Positions 22,209-33,416 are shown, counted from the first letter of the stretch. The stretch is 64,000 nt of DNA from Sedimenticola sp. (GCA_027024025.1 JALVTT010000151.1:1-64000); one strand, 5' to 3'. Translations and numbers: made by a program. Notes: generated by a model from the sequence alone, not told the origin.

Positions 22209-23650
22209 GCCGGCGGCTGTACGGTCCCTTCAACCGTGTCGAGGGCGATCTCGAGGTGCAGGTCGAGATCGAAGACGGTCGCATCAAGGCCGCCTGGGTC
22301 AACTCGCCCCTGTTCCGCGGCTTCGAACAGATCCTGCACGGCCGTGATCCACGCGATGCCCTGGTCTACACCCCACGCATCTGCGGTATCTGCTCGGTCT
22401 CGCAGTCGGTGGCCGCAGCCTCCGCGCTGCGCGAGGCCATGGGGCTCGAGATGCCCGACAACGGCCGCCTGGCGACCAATCTGGTGCTCACCTGCGAGAA
22501 CCTGGCCGATCACCTGACCCATTTCTACCTGTTCTTCATGCCCGATTTCGCGCGCGAGGCCTACGCCGATCACCCCTGGCACGCGGCCATTGCGGAACGC
22601 TTCCGCGCGCAGACCGGCCGCTGCGCGCGTGAGGTACTGCCTGCGCGTGCAGCCTTCCTGCACCTGACCGGCATCCTCGCCGGCAAGTGGCCGCACAGCC
22701 TGAGCCTCCAGCCCGGCGGCTCGACCCGCCCGGTCGAGCCCCAGGAGCGCATCCGCCTGCGCCACATCGTCGGCCAGTTCCGGCAGTTTCTCGAGACCAC
22801 CCTGTTCGGCGACGCACTCGAATCGGTCGCGGCACTGGACTCCCCCGACGCCCTGGACGACTGGGCCGAACGTCACGCCGACAGCGACTTCGGGCGCTTC
22901 CTCCAGGTCGCCGGAGTGCTGGATCTCGCTGCCATCGGCCGCGGCCCCGACCGCTTCCTTAGCTTCGGCGCCTACGCGCTGGCCGATGGCCACCTGTTCG
23001 CACGCGGCACCTGGGCAGATGGCGAACGCGGCGCGCTCGATCCCTCGGCCATCCGCGAGGACGTGAGCTGCAGCTGGATAAGGTCGCAGAACGGTCCGCG
23101 CCATCCACGCGAGGGCACCACCCTGCCGGCCGCCGACAAGCCCGGGGCCTACAGCTGGTGCAAGGCACCGCGTCTGGATGGCCAGGTGATGGAGGCCGGC
23201 GCGCTCGCCCGCCAACTGATCGACGACCATCCGCTGATCCGCGCCCTGGTCGCCCGGAGCGGTGGCAACGTGCGCAACCGCGTGATCGCGCGCCTGCTGG
23301 AGCTGGCGCGCCTAGTGCCTGTGATGGAAGACTGGGTGCTGGCGCTGCGCCCGCGCGAACCCTTCTGCCTCGACGCCCCGATGCCCGACGAGGCCGAGGG
23401 TGCCGGGCTGGTGGAGGCCGCGCGCGGCAGCCTGGGCCACTGGCTGCGGATACGCAACGGGCGCATCCTCAACTACCAGATCATCGCACCAACCACCTGG
23501 AACTTCTCCCCACGCGACGCCGAAGGTACCCCCGGCGCGCTGGAGCAGGCGCTCGTCGGGCTGGCCGTCGGACCAGACGGGCGCGACGCGGTGGCCATCC
23601 AGCACGTGGTGCGCTCCTTCGACCCCTGCATGGTCTGCACGGTGCACTGA
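22205..23650 (+). CDS. hupV: H2-sensing (regulatory) hydrogenase large subunit
   Basis: RICGICSVSQSVAAA and terminal SFDPCMVCTVH-stop (no cleavable C-terminal peptide); HupV/HoxC type. Confidence 0.93.
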   Translation: MSRRLYGPFNRVEGDLEVQVEIEDGRIKAAWVNSPLFRGFEQILHGRDPRDALVYTPRICGICSVSQSVAAASALREAMGLEMPDNGRLATNLVLTCENLADHLTHFYLFFMPDFAREAYADHPWHAAIAERFRAQTGRCAREVLPARAAFLHLTGILAGKWPHSLSLQPGGSTRPVEPQERIRLRHIVGQFRQFLETTLFGDALESVAALDSPDALDDWAERHADSDFGRFLQVAGVLDLAAIGRGPDRFLSFGAYALADGHLFARGTWADGERGALDPSAIREDVSCSWIRSQNGPRHPREGTTLPAADKPGAYSWCKAPRLDGQVMEAGALARQLIDDHPLIRALVARSGGNVRNRVIARLLELARLVPVMEDWVLALRPREPFCLDAPMPDEAEGAGLVEAARGSLGHWLRIRNGRILNYQIIAPTTWNFSPRDAEGTPGALEQALVGLAVGPDGRDAVAIQHVVRSFDPCMVCTVH

Positions 23651-23651
23651 G

Positions 23652-25982
23652 ATGAACGCCCTGAGCCGCCTCGCCACCGACCAACCGACCACCTGGCGCA
23701 TCCGTGTGCGTGGCATCGTGCAGGGCGTGGGCTTCCGCCCGGCGGTGTGGCGGCTGGCGCGCACCCTGGGCCTGTCCGGCGAGGTCCTCAACGACGGCGA
23801 CGGCGTGGCGATCCGCCTGCATGGCCTGGCCGGCGAGATCGACGACTTCATCACCCGGCTTCGCCGCGATCCACCCCCACTGGCACGCATCGACACCGTC
23901 GAGATCGAAGGCACCGAGCCGGGCGAACCGCCGTCGGGCTTCCACATCCTGCCCAGCGAGGGTGGCGTCATCCGCACCCTGGTCTCGCCCGACGTGGCCA
24001 CCTGCCCCGACTGTCTGGCCGAGGTACTCTCCGATACCGACCGCCGCGCCGGCCACCCCTTCGCCAACTGCACCCACTGCGGGCCCCGCCTGTCCATCCT
24101 GCGCGAGCTGCCCTACGACCGCGCACACACCAGCATGGCCGGGTTCCCGATGTGTCCGCAGTGCGCCGCCGAATATGCCGACCCGGCCGACCGACGCTTC
24201 CACGCCCAGCCCATCGCCTGCCCCGATTGCGGCCCGCGCCTGTGGCTGAGCGACCGTACCGGGCAGGCACAATCCTGCGACGACCCCATCGCCGAGGCGG
24301 CACGTCGGCTGCGCGAAGGACAGATCCTGGCGATCAAGGGCGTCGGCGGCTTTCACCTGGTCGCCGACGCCACCCGCGGCGACACCCTAGAGACACTGCG
24401 CCAGCGCAAGCGGCGGCCGCGCAAGCCGCTGGCGCTGATGGCGCGCGACCTCGAGGTGATCACACGCTATCGCACCCTCTCCACCGCCGAGCAGCGCGCC
24501 CTGGAAGACCGCGCCGCCCCCATCGTGCTGCTCGAGCACCCCGGCCCCGAGCCACTGCCCGAGGCCGTCGCTCCCGGTAGCGGCGCACTGGGCTTCATGC
24601 TGCCCCATTCGCCACTGCATCACCTGCTGGCGCGGTATTTCGACACCCCACTGGTCTTCACCTCGGGTAACGCCTCGGGCCGCCCCCAGTGCACCGACAA
24701 CGAGGAAGCACTCACCAGACTGGGCGAGATCGCCGACGCCTTCCTGCTGCATGACCGCGCCATCGTCAACCGCGTGGACGACTCGGTGCTGCGGCTGATC
24801 GATGGAGCCCCCGCTCCCCTGCGTCGTGCGCGTGGCTTCGCGCCTGCGCCCCAGCCCCTGCCGCCGGGGCTGGAGGACGCTCCGCCGCTGCTCGCCCTCG
24901 GCGGGGAGCTGAAGAACACCTTCTGCCTGCTGCGCGAGGGGCAGGCCATCCTTTCGCAGCACATCGGAGACCTGGAGCAGGCCGACACCTGGCGCGACTG
25001 GCAGGAACAGATCGAACGCTTTACCACGCTGTTCGCACACTGTCCCGAAGCCATCGCCATCGACGGCCATCCCGGCTACCGCAGTAGTGCCTGGGGCCGC
25101 GACCGGGCCACGCGCGAAGGCCTGCCGCTGATCACCGTGCAACACCATCACGCCCACCTGGCCGCCTGCCTGGCCGAGCACGGCGTGCCGGCGGATGCCG
25201 GTCCCTCGCTGGGTATCGTGCTCGACGGCATCGGCCACGGCGAGGACGGCAGCGGCTGGGGCGGTGAACTGCTGGTTGGCGACTACCAGAGCTTCCGCCA
25301 GATCGCGCGGCTGCGCCCGGCGGCCCTGCCCGGCGGCGCGCAGGCCATGCGCGAACCCTGGCGCAACCTGGCCGCGCGCCTGCTGTCCGAAGCGCCAGGG
25401 ATGCTCGAACGCACCGAGGTGCTGGCCGACCGCCCGCTCGAGATCCTGCGGCGCATGATCGAACGCGGCGTCAACAGTCCACCGGTCAGCTCTGCCGGAC
25501 GCCTGTTCGACGCCGTGGCCGCACTGATCGGGCTGGCCCCGACGCACCAGTCCTTCGAGGGCGAGGCGGCCATGGCACTGGAACAGGCCGCGCACGCCGC
25601 CGCAGACGGCCACCCCTGCCGCCTGGAAGTGCGCGAATGCGACGGTCTGGTCGAGCTAGACCCCGCGCCGCTGTGGCCGGCACTGATCGAGGGTATCGAG
25701 CAGGGCGTGCCGGCCGGCCGACTGGCGCGCGGCTTTCACGACGCGCTGGCCGAAGCCTTCGCCCGGGTCGCCATCGCCGCGGCGCAGGAACGGCGGATCG
25801 CGCGCGTGGCACTCAGCGGCGGCGTGCTGCAGAACCGGCTGCTGGCCGAGCAGCTCTGCGAGCGCCTGCGTGCGGCAGATCTGCAAGTACTCATTCACCG
25901 GCAGGTACCTGCCAACGATGGGGGACTGGCGCTCGGTCAGGCCTGTATCGCGGCGGCGCGCCTGCGCGAGCAACGGAGGTAG
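23652..25982 (+). CDS. hypF: Carbamoyltransferase HypF
   Basis: Acylphosphatase RIRVRGIVQGVGFRPAVWRLAR; CPDCLAEVL/CTHCGPR zinc fingers; VQHHHAHLAACLAEH carbamoyltransferase motif. Confidence 0.97.
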   Translation: MNALSRLATDQPTTWRIRVRGIVQGVGFRPAVWRLARTLGLSGEVLNDGDGVAIRLHGLAGEIDDFITRLRRDPPPLARIDTVEIEGTEPGEPPSGFHILPSEGGVIRTLVSPDVATCPDCLAEVLSDTDRRAGHPFANCTHCGPRLSILRELPYDRAHTSMAGFPMCPQCAAEYADPADRRFHAQPIACPDCGPRLWLSDRTGQAQSCDDPIAEAARRLREGQILAIKGVGGFHLVADATRGDTLETLRQRKRRPRKPLALMARDLEVITRYRTLSTAEQRALEDRAAPIVLLEHPGPEPLPEAVAPGSGALGFMLPHSPLHHLLARYFDTPLVFTSGNASGRPQCTDNEEALTRLGEIADAFLLHDRAIVNRVDDSVLRLIDGAPAPLRRARGFAPAPQPLPPGLEDAPPLLALGGELKNTFCLLREGQAILSQHIGDLEQADTWRDWQEQIERFTTLFAHCPEAIAIDGHPGYRSSAWGRDRATREGLPLITVQHHHAHLAACLAEHGVPADAGPSLGIVLDGIGHGEDGSGWGGELLVGDYQSFRQIARLRPAALPGGAQAMREPWRNLAARLLSEAPGMLERTEVLADRPLEILRRMIERGVNSPPVSSAGRLFDAVAALIGLAPTHQSFEGEAAMALEQAAHAAADGHPCRLEVRECDGLVELDPAPLWPALIEGIEQGVPAGRLARGFHDALAEAFARVAIAAAQERRIARVALSGGVLQNRLLAEQLCERLRAADLQVLIHRQVPANDGGLALGQACIAAARLREQRR

Positions 25983-25987
25983 GAATC

Positions 25988-26272
25988 ATGTGTCTGGGCA
26001 TTCCGGGACAGATCGTGGAGATCGTCGATCACGAAAACCTGCTGGCGCGGGTGGACGTGGCCGGCGTGCGCCGCGAGATCAACATCGCCTGCATCGTCGA
26101 CGATGCGCACCCGCCCGAGGCCTGCGTCGGCGACTGGGTGCTGATGCATGTCGGCTTCGCCATGAGCCGCATCGACGAGGCCGAGGCACGCAAGACACTC
26201 GCGCTGCTCGACCAGCTCGGCGAGGTGGAGGCCGAACTCGCGACCATGCGTGCCAGCGAGGCACCGACATGA
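25988..26272 (+). CDS. hypC: Hydrogenase maturation chaperone HypC
   Basis: MCLGIPGQIVEIVDHENLLARVDVAGVRREINIACI; GDWVLMHVGFAMSRIDE. Confidence 0.96.
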   Translation: MCLGIPGQIVEIVDHENLLARVDVAGVRREINIACIVDDAHPPEACVGDWVLMHVGFAMSRIDEAEARKTLALLDQLGEVEAELATMRASEAPT

Positions 26273-26949
26273 ACGATACCCTCGACGCCCTCTACCCCTT
26301 TCTCGCCGGCGGAGCCAAGGACCCGCAGGCCGAGCAGGAGGCGCTGTGCGAGTCGGTGCGCCGCAAGGCCACGCACAGCGTGGAGGTCAAGCAGGAATTC
26401 TTCGCGCACAACACCGAGGCGTTGATCGCCTGTGCCCGCGACCTGGCCGCAAGCTACCGCGCAGGCGGGCGCCTGTTCACCATGGGCAACGGTGGCTCGA
26501 GCTGCGATGCGGCCCATCTGGCGGTGGAATTCCAGCACCCGGTGACCACCGGGCGGCCCGCGCTGCCGGCGATGAACCTGGTCATGGACGCCGCCATGTG
26601 CTCGGCGGTGGCCAATGACGTGGGCGTGGAGCATGTCTTCGTGCGCCAACTCGAGGCCCATGCCCGGGCCGGCGACGCCCTCGCAGGCTTCTCCACCAGC
26701 GGCAATTCCGCCAACCTGATGCGCGCCTTCGCCCGTGCCCGCGAACTGGGCCTGTTGACCATTGGCTTCGCCGGAGGCGACGGCGGCGAGATGCACGCCT
26801 CGGGCCTGCTGGACCACTGCCTGGTGGTAGAGACCGACTCCATCCACCGTGTACAGGAAGTGCACGTGGCCTGTTACCACATCCTCTGGGATCTGACACA
26901 CACACTGCTCGCCGACAGCCGCGGGCATGCGGGAGGAAAGACATCATGA
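26269..26949 (+). CDS. SIS-domain protein, GmhA-like (sedoheptulose-7-phosphate isomerase family)
   Basis: GNGGSSCDAAHLAVEF, STSGNSANLMRAFARARELG, VQEVHVACYHILWDL match GmhA motifs; ATGA overlaps with hypC and hypD. Confidence 0.85.
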   Translation: MNDTLDALYPFLAGGAKDPQAEQEALCESVRRKATHSVEVKQEFFAHNTEALIACARDLAASYRAGGRLFTMGNGGSSCDAAHLAVEFQHPVTTGRPALPAMNLVMDAAMCSAVANDVGVEHVFVRQLEAHARAGDALAGFSTSGNSANLMRAFARARELGLLTIGFAGGDGGEMHASGLLDHCLVVETDSIHRVQEVHVACYHILWDLTHTLLADSRGHAGGKTS

Positions 26950-28085
26950 AATTCGTCGACGAGTTCCGCGACCCGAACAAGGCACGCGCCCTGATCCGCG
27001 AAATCGAGACCCTGCTGCCGCAAATTCCGCGCGCAGACGAGCGACCGCTGCAGATCATGGAATTCTGCGGGGGACACACCCACACCATCTTCCGCTACGG
27101 CCTGGAGCAGATGCTGCCCGGGGCCATCGAGCTGGTGCACGGCCCCGGTTGCCCGGTGTGCGTGCTGCCGATGGGGCGGGTGGACGACTGCGTGGCGCTG
27201 GCCGAGCGTCCCGAGGTGATCTTCACCACCTTCGGCGATGCCATGCGCGTGCCCGGCTCGAAGAAGAGCCTGTTGCAGGCCAAGGCCGAGGGCGCGGACG
27301 TGCGCATGGTCTATTCGCCGCTGGACGCACTGGCGCTGGCACGCGCCAACCCCGATCGCGAGGTGATCTTCTTCGCACTCGGTTTCGAGACCACCATGCC
27401 CAGCACCGCGCTCACCGTGCTGGCGGCCGAGCGCGAGGGCATCGACAACTTCTCACTGTTCTGCAACCACATCACCACGGTGCCGACCATCAAGGCCATC
27501 CTCGATTCGCCGGACATGCAGATCGACGCCTTCCTCGCACCGGGACACGTGAGCATGGTGGTCGGTGAGGCGCCCTTCCGCTTCGTTGCCGAAGACTACG
27601 GCAAGCCCATCGTCATCACCGGCTTCGAGCCACTCGACATCCTGCAATCGCTGTGGATGGTGATCCGCCAGCTCGCCGAGGGCCGCTGCGAGGTGGAGAA
27701 CCAGTACCGGCGCATCGTGCCGCCCGAGGGCAACAGCGCCGGACTGGAAGCGGTGGCCAAGGTCTTCGAGCTGCGCGAGTTCTTCGAGTGGCGCGGCCTT
27801 GGCTCGATCGACCATTCGGGCGTGCGCATGCGCGAGGAATACGCGCGCTTCGACGCCGAACGCAAGTTCCCCGTGCCCAGCCTGAAGATCGCCGACCCGC
27901 GCTCCTGCCAGTGCGGCGAGGTGCTCAAGGGCGTGATCCGTCCCTGGGAGTGCAAGGTCTACGGTCGTCAGTGCACCCCGCAGACGCCGATGGGCGCGCT
28001 CATGGTCTCCTCCGAGGGAGCCTGCGCCGCCTACTACCAGCACGGCCGCCTGGCCGTCGAGGCACAGCGAGGGCAGGCAGGATGA
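26946..28085 (+). CDS. hypD: Hydrogenase formation protein HypD
   Basis: MEFCGGHTHTIFRYGLEQMLP, GPGCPVCVLP, GFETTMP, FCNHITTVP motifs. Confidence 0.97.
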   Translation: MKFVDEFRDPNKARALIREIETLLPQIPRADERPLQIMEFCGGHTHTIFRYGLEQMLPGAIELVHGPGCPVCVLPMGRVDDCVALAERPEVIFTTFGDAMRVPGSKKSLLQAKAEGADVRMVYSPLDALALARANPDREVIFFALGFETTMPSTALTVLAAEREGIDNFSLFCNHITTVPTIKAILDSPDMQIDAFLAPGHVSMVVGEAPFRFVAEDYGKPIVITGFEPLDILQSLWMVIRQLAEGRCEVENQYRRIVPPEGNSAGLEAVAKVFELREFFEWRGLGSIDHSGVRMREEYARFDAERKFPVPSLKIADPRSCQCGEVLKGVIRPWECKVYGRQCTPQTPMGALMVSSEGACAAYYQHGRLAVEAQRGQAG

Positions 28086-29104
28086 ACGGAACCATCACCC
28101 TGGCGCACGGCGCCGGCGGGCGGGCGATGCGTGAGCTGATCGACACGCTGTTCGTCGGCGGCTATGGCAACGACCTGCTGGCCGCACTCGAGGACCAGGC
28201 ACGATTGGAACTCGATGCCCTGGTCGCACACGGCGACCGCCTGGCCTTCACCACCGACAGCTACGTCGTCGATCCGCTGTTCTTCCCCGGCGGCGACATC
28301 GGCAAGCTGGCGATCACCGGCACGGTCAACGACCTGGCCGTCGGCGGCGCCCGCCCACTGTTCCTCTCCTGCGGGATGATCCTCGAGGAGGGTCTGCCGC
28401 TGGACACCCTGCGCCGGGTGGTCGCCTCCATGAAGGCTACCGCCGACGAGGCCGGGGTGCAGATCGTCACCGGCGACACCAAGATCGTGCACCGGGGCGC
28501 GGCCGACAAGCTGTTCATCAACACCGCCGGCATCGGGGTCATCCCCGCCGGGGTGGACATCCGCGCGGCGCGTGCCCGGCCGGGCGACCGCATCCTGATC
28601 AACGGCTGGGTCGGCGATCACGGTGCGGCCATCGTCGATGCCCGGGGCGAGCTGGCGCTGGACAACCCGGTGGAGACCGACTGCCAGCCGCTCAGTGGCC
28701 TGGTGGAGGCCATGCTCGCCGCCTGTCCCGACATTCACTGCCTGCGCGACGCCACCCGCGGGGGAATCGCCGGGGTACTCAACGAGTTCGCCACCGCCAG
28801 CGGCTGTGCGCTGCACATCGAGGAGACGGCCGTGCCGATCCGCGATACGGTGCGCGGGGTATGCGAGATCCTCGGCCTGGACCCGCTGTACCTGGCCAAC
28901 GAGGGCAAGCTGGTGGCCATCGTTGCACCCGAGGACGCCGAGCCCGTGCTCGAGGCCATGCGCGCCCACCCGGCCGGGCGCGACGCCGTGATCATCGGCG
29001 AGGTGACCGAGTCGCCCACCGGCAGCGTGATCCTGCACACCGGCTTCGGTGGCGAACGCATCGTCGATCTGCTGGTTGGCGAACAACTCCCAAGAATCTG
29101 CTGA
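28082..29104 (+). CDS. hypE: Hydrogenase expression/formation protein HypE
   Basis: AHGAGGRAMRELI...TTDSYVVDPLFFPGGDIGKLAITGTVNDLAVGGARP; C-terminal PRIC cysteine. Confidence 0.97.
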   Translation: MNGTITLAHGAGGRAMRELIDTLFVGGYGNDLLAALEDQARLELDALVAHGDRLAFTTDSYVVDPLFFPGGDIGKLAITGTVNDLAVGGARPLFLSCGMILEEGLPLDTLRRVVASMKATADEAGVQIVTGDTKIVHRGAADKLFINTAGIGVIPAGVDIRAARARPGDRILINGWVGDHGAAIVDARGELALDNPVETDCQPLSGLVEAMLAACPDIHCLRDATRGGIAGVLNEFATASGCALHIEETAVPIRDTVRGVCEILGLDPLYLANEGKLVAIVAPEDAEPVLEAMRAHPAGRDAVIIGEVTESPTGSVILHTGFGGERIVDLLVGEQLPRIC

Positions 29105-29113
29105 GGACTTCCC

Positions 29114-29818
29114 ATGACCATCATGAGCATCCTGTTGATGAGCCTGCTGATCGGCATACGCCACGCCCTGGAGAGCGATCACCTGGCCGCCGTGGCCTCG
29201 CTGGCCACCCGTTCGCCTTCGCTGCGCCAGACCGTGCGCCTGGGCGCCACCTGGGGCCTGGGGCATACCCTCACCCTGTTCCTCTTCGGCTCGGTGGTGC
29301 TGTGGATGGACACGGTGATGCCGGAGCGGCTGGCGCACTGGCTGGAGTTCGCCGTCGGCCTGATGCTGGTGGGACTTGGCATCGACGTGCTGCACCGCCT
29401 GTGGCGCGAGCGGGTACACTTCCACGTGCATCGCCACAACGACGGTACCGTGCACTTCCATGCTCATTCCCACCAGGGACAGCGCGCCCACGGCCCGGAG
29501 GCACACCGGCACGAACACCCGAAGGGCTTCCCGCTGCGCGCCCTGCTGGTCGGCCTGGTGCACGGCATGGCCGGCTCGGCGGCGCTGATCCTGCTCACCC
29601 TGCAGACCCTGCACGACCCCTGGCTGGGCATGCTCTACATGCTGGTGTTCGGTATCGGCTCCATCCTCGGCATGGCCGCCGTCTCGGCGGTCATCGCCTG
29701 GCCGCTGAAGGCCACCGGTCGGCGCCTGACCTGGGCACACAATGGGTTGCAGGCCACCATCGGCCTGTTCACCCTGGGCAGCGGGCTGTGGATCGCGCTG
29801 GAGAGTGCGCCGATATAG
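29114..29818 (+). CDS. UreH/NiCoT-like nickel (cobalt) transporter with His-rich loop
   Basis: LIGIRHALESDHLAAVASL (NiCoT-like HxxxxDH signature), loop HFHVHRHNDGTVHFHAHSHQGQRAHGPEAHRHEH, hyp-operon position. Confidence 0.8.
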   Translation: MTIMSILLMSLLIGIRHALESDHLAAVASLATRSPSLRQTVRLGATWGLGHTLTLFLFGSVVLWMDTVMPERLAHWLEFAVGLMLVGLGIDVLHRLWRERVHFHVHRHNDGTVHFHAHSHQGQRAHGPEAHRHEHPKGFPLRALLVGLVHGMAGSAALILLTLQTLHDPWLGMLYMLVFGIGSILGMAAVSAVIAWPLKATGRRLTWAHNGLQATIGLFTLGSGLWIALESAPI

Positions 29819-29823
29819 CTCCT

Positions 29824-29928
29824 CGATGGGCACGCTACGCTTTGCCCATCCTACAGATCCTCCCGGATTTCATATCCATTCCGGACACGTAGGATGGGCA
29901 AAGGGCGCGCAGCGCCGTGCCCATCAGG
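29824..29928. repeat. REP-like paired inverted repeat (two GATGGGCA/TGCCCATC hairpins)
   Basis: GATGGGCAcgctacgcttTGCCCATCCTAC and GTAGGATGGGCAaagggcgcgcagcgccgTGCCCATC in inverted orientation between the Ni transporter and hisD. Confidence 0.8.
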
Positions 29929-31237
29929 ACCGACCACGATCCTTCAGACGATACTCCGCCGAGCGCGCGTGCGCCTCCAGCCCCTCGCCGCGCGCCAGGG
30001 TGGAGGCGGTGCGGCCCAGGGTGTCGGCCCCCTGCGGCGAGACCATGATCAGGCTGGAACGCTTCTGGAAGTCGTACACCCCCAGCGGCGAGCTGAAGCG
30101 CGCGGTGCGCGAGGTGGGCAGCACATGGTTGGGCCCGGCGCAGTAGTCGCCCAGCGGCTCGGAGGTGTGGCGCCCCATGAAGATGGCCCCGGCGTGGCGG
30201 ATCTTCTCCGAATAGGCGCGCGGGTCGGCCACCGACAGCTCCAGGTGCTCGGGGGCGATGTGATTGGCCACCTGCGCCGCCTCGTCCAGGTCGCGCACCT
30301 TGATCAGGGCGCCGCGGGCGCGCAGCGCGGTGGCGATGATCTCGCGCCGCTGCATGCCGGGCAGCAGGCGGTCGATGGCCGCCTCGACCTGCGCCAGGAA
30401 CTCGCCGTCGGGACACAGCAGGATGGACTGGGCGTCCTCGTCGTGCTCGGCCTGCGAGAACAGGTCCATGGCGATCCATTCCGGGTCGGTGTCGCCGTCG
30501 CAGATCACCAGGATCTCGGAGGGGCCTGCCACCATGTCGATGCCCACCTGGCCGAACACGGTGCGCTTGGCGGTGGCGACGTAGATATTGCCCGGGCCCA
30601 CGATCTTGTCCACCGCCGGCACCGATTCGGTGCCATAGGCCAGGGCCGCGACCGCCTGGGCCCCGCCGACGCGGAACACCCGGTCCACCTTGCACTCGAA
30701 GGCCGCGGCCAGCACCAGCTCGTTGAACTCGCCGCCCGGGGTGGGCACCACCATGACCAGCTCGCCCACCCCGGCGACCTTGGCCGGCAGGGCGTTCATC
30801 AGCACCGAGGAGGGATAGGCCGCCTTGCCGCCGGGCACGTACAGCCCCACCCGGTCCAGCGGCGTGACCTTCTGCCCCAACAGGGTGCCGTCCGGCTCGG
30901 TGTATTCCCAGCCGGCCATCTTCTGGTGCTCGGCATAGGCGCGCACCCGGTCGGCGGCATGCTTGAGCGCCTGCTGCCGGTCGGCGGGGATGGCGTTCCA
31001 GGCCTGCTCCAGGCGCGCCAGCGGCACCTCCAGATCGGCCGCGGCAGCCGCCTGCCAGCCGTCGAAGCGGTTGGTGTAATCGATCAGGGCCGCGTCGCCA
31101 CGCGCGCGGATCTCGGCGATCACCTCCTGTACCACCTGGTTGACCCCGGCGTCGGAGACCGAATCCCAGGCCAGCAGCGCATCGAGCTGCCGCATGAAGT
31201 CCGCGTCGGAGGTATCGAGTTTGCGTATCTCGGCCAT
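29924..31237 (-). CDS. hisD: Histidinol dehydrogenase
   Basis: [24 protein letters not shown]...[36 protein letters not shown] motif. Confidence 0.95.
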   Translation of the reverse strand: MAEIRKLDTSDADFMRQLDALLAWDSVSDAGVNQVVQEVIAEIRARGDAALIDYTNRFDGWQAAAAADLEVPLARLEQAWNAIPADRQQALKHAADRVRAYAEHQKMAGWEYTEPDGTLLGQKVTPLDRVGLYVPGGKAAYPSSVLMNALPAKVAGVGELVMVVPTPGGEFNELVLAAAFECKVDRVFRVGGAQAVAALAYGTESVPAVDKIVGPGNIYVATAKRTVFGQVGIDMVAGPSEILVICDGDTDPEWIAMDLFSQAEHDEDAQSILLCPDGEFLAQVEAAIDRLLPGMQRREIIATALRARGALIKVRDLDEAAQVANHIAPEHLELSVADPRAYSEKIRHAGAIFMGRHTSEPLGDYCAGPNHVLPTSRTARFSSPLGVYDFQKRSSLIMVSPQGADTLGRTASTLARGEGLEAHARSAEYRLKDRGRS

Positions 31238-31262
31238 TGGCTCTTGCCTCAGTTCAATTCGA

Positions 31263-31401
31263 TTTCACCACCCAGACCAGGGAACATACGAAGTCTTTAC
31301 GGTCGGCAGGCCACCACCCTGTCTCCCATGGGCCTGCTCGAAGGTTTCGGGGTCTGCCCCTCCACCCCGACATCTTTGCGTCCTTCGCGTCCTTTGCGGT
31401 C
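31263..31401. repeat. Degenerate inverted repeat of 9-mer CRCRAAGRA type between hisD and hisG
   Basis: Left TTTCACCACCCAGACCAGGGAACATACGAAG; right CATCTTTGCGTCCTTCGCGTCCTTTGCGGTCA (reverse complement GACCGCAAAGGACGCGAAGGACGCAAAGATG). Confidence 0.5.
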
Positions 31402-32041
31402 AATCTCCCTCCACCGCCGCGCGCAGCCGCGCCACCAGCGCCGAACAGTCGGCGTGCTTCATCTTCCAGGAGGCCTTGTTGACCACCAGGCGCGAGCTGA
31501 TCTCGTGCATGAACTCCAGCGGGACCAGGCCGTTGGCCTTGAGGGTGTTGCCCGACTCCACCAGGTCCACGATGATGTCGGCCAGGCCCACGATGGGCGC
31601 CAGCTCCATGGAGCCGTAGAGCTTGATGATCTCCGCCTGCTGGCCGCGCGCGCCGAAGAATTCACGCGCCGCGCGCACGTACTTGGTGGCCACGCGCAGG
31701 CGGCGCGGGCTGATGTCGGCGTCCGGGAAGCCCGCCACCCACATCTGGCAGCGCGCGATGCGCAGGTCCAGCGGCTCGTACAGGCCCTCGCCGCCATGCT
31801 CCACCAGCACGTCCTTTCCGGTCACGCCGAAGTCGGCCGCGCCCCACTGCACATAGGTCGGCACGTCGGTGGCGCGGATCAGCACCAGCTTGACGTTCTC
31901 GTGATTGGTGTCGAGGATCAGCTTGCGGGTCTTGTCCGCGTCCTCGGCCGGCTCGATGCCGGCGCGCGCCAGCAGCGGCAGGGTGTCGCGGAAGATGCGG
32001 CCCTTGGATAGGGCGATGGTGATCGGTGCGGAGAATTTCAT
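31400..32041 (-). CDS. hisG: ATP phosphoribosyltransferase, short form
   Basis: [25 protein letters not shown]...[27 protein letters not shown]. Confidence 0.94.
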   Translation of the reverse strand: MKFSAPITIALSKGRIFRDTLPLLARAGIEPAEDADKTRKLILDTNHENVKLVLIRATDVPTYVQWGAADFGVTGKDVLVEHGGEGLYEPLDLRIARCQMWVAGFPDADISPRRLRVATKYVRAAREFFGARGQQAEIIKLYGSMELAPIVGLADIIVDLVESGNTLKANGLVPLEFMHEISSRLVVNKASWKMKHADCSALVARLRAAVEGD

Positions 32042-32043
32042 GC

Positions 32044-33336
<1,293 letters not shown>

Positions 33337-33416
33337 CTACCGGAGAAAGGGGGGCATGATAATGAAAAATGCCGTCGATGTGGGCAAGGAAAGGCCCGAA
33401 AATCCCCGAAACGATC

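Noticed and set aside
29417-29526. CAC-rich low-complexity stretch
   Set aside because: Codes for the His-rich loop of the Ni transporter, already explained.
29894-32011. 705-aa plus-strand ORF opposite hisD-hisG
   Set aside because: Antisense shadow; Gln/His/Gly-rich composition, includes repeat sequence.
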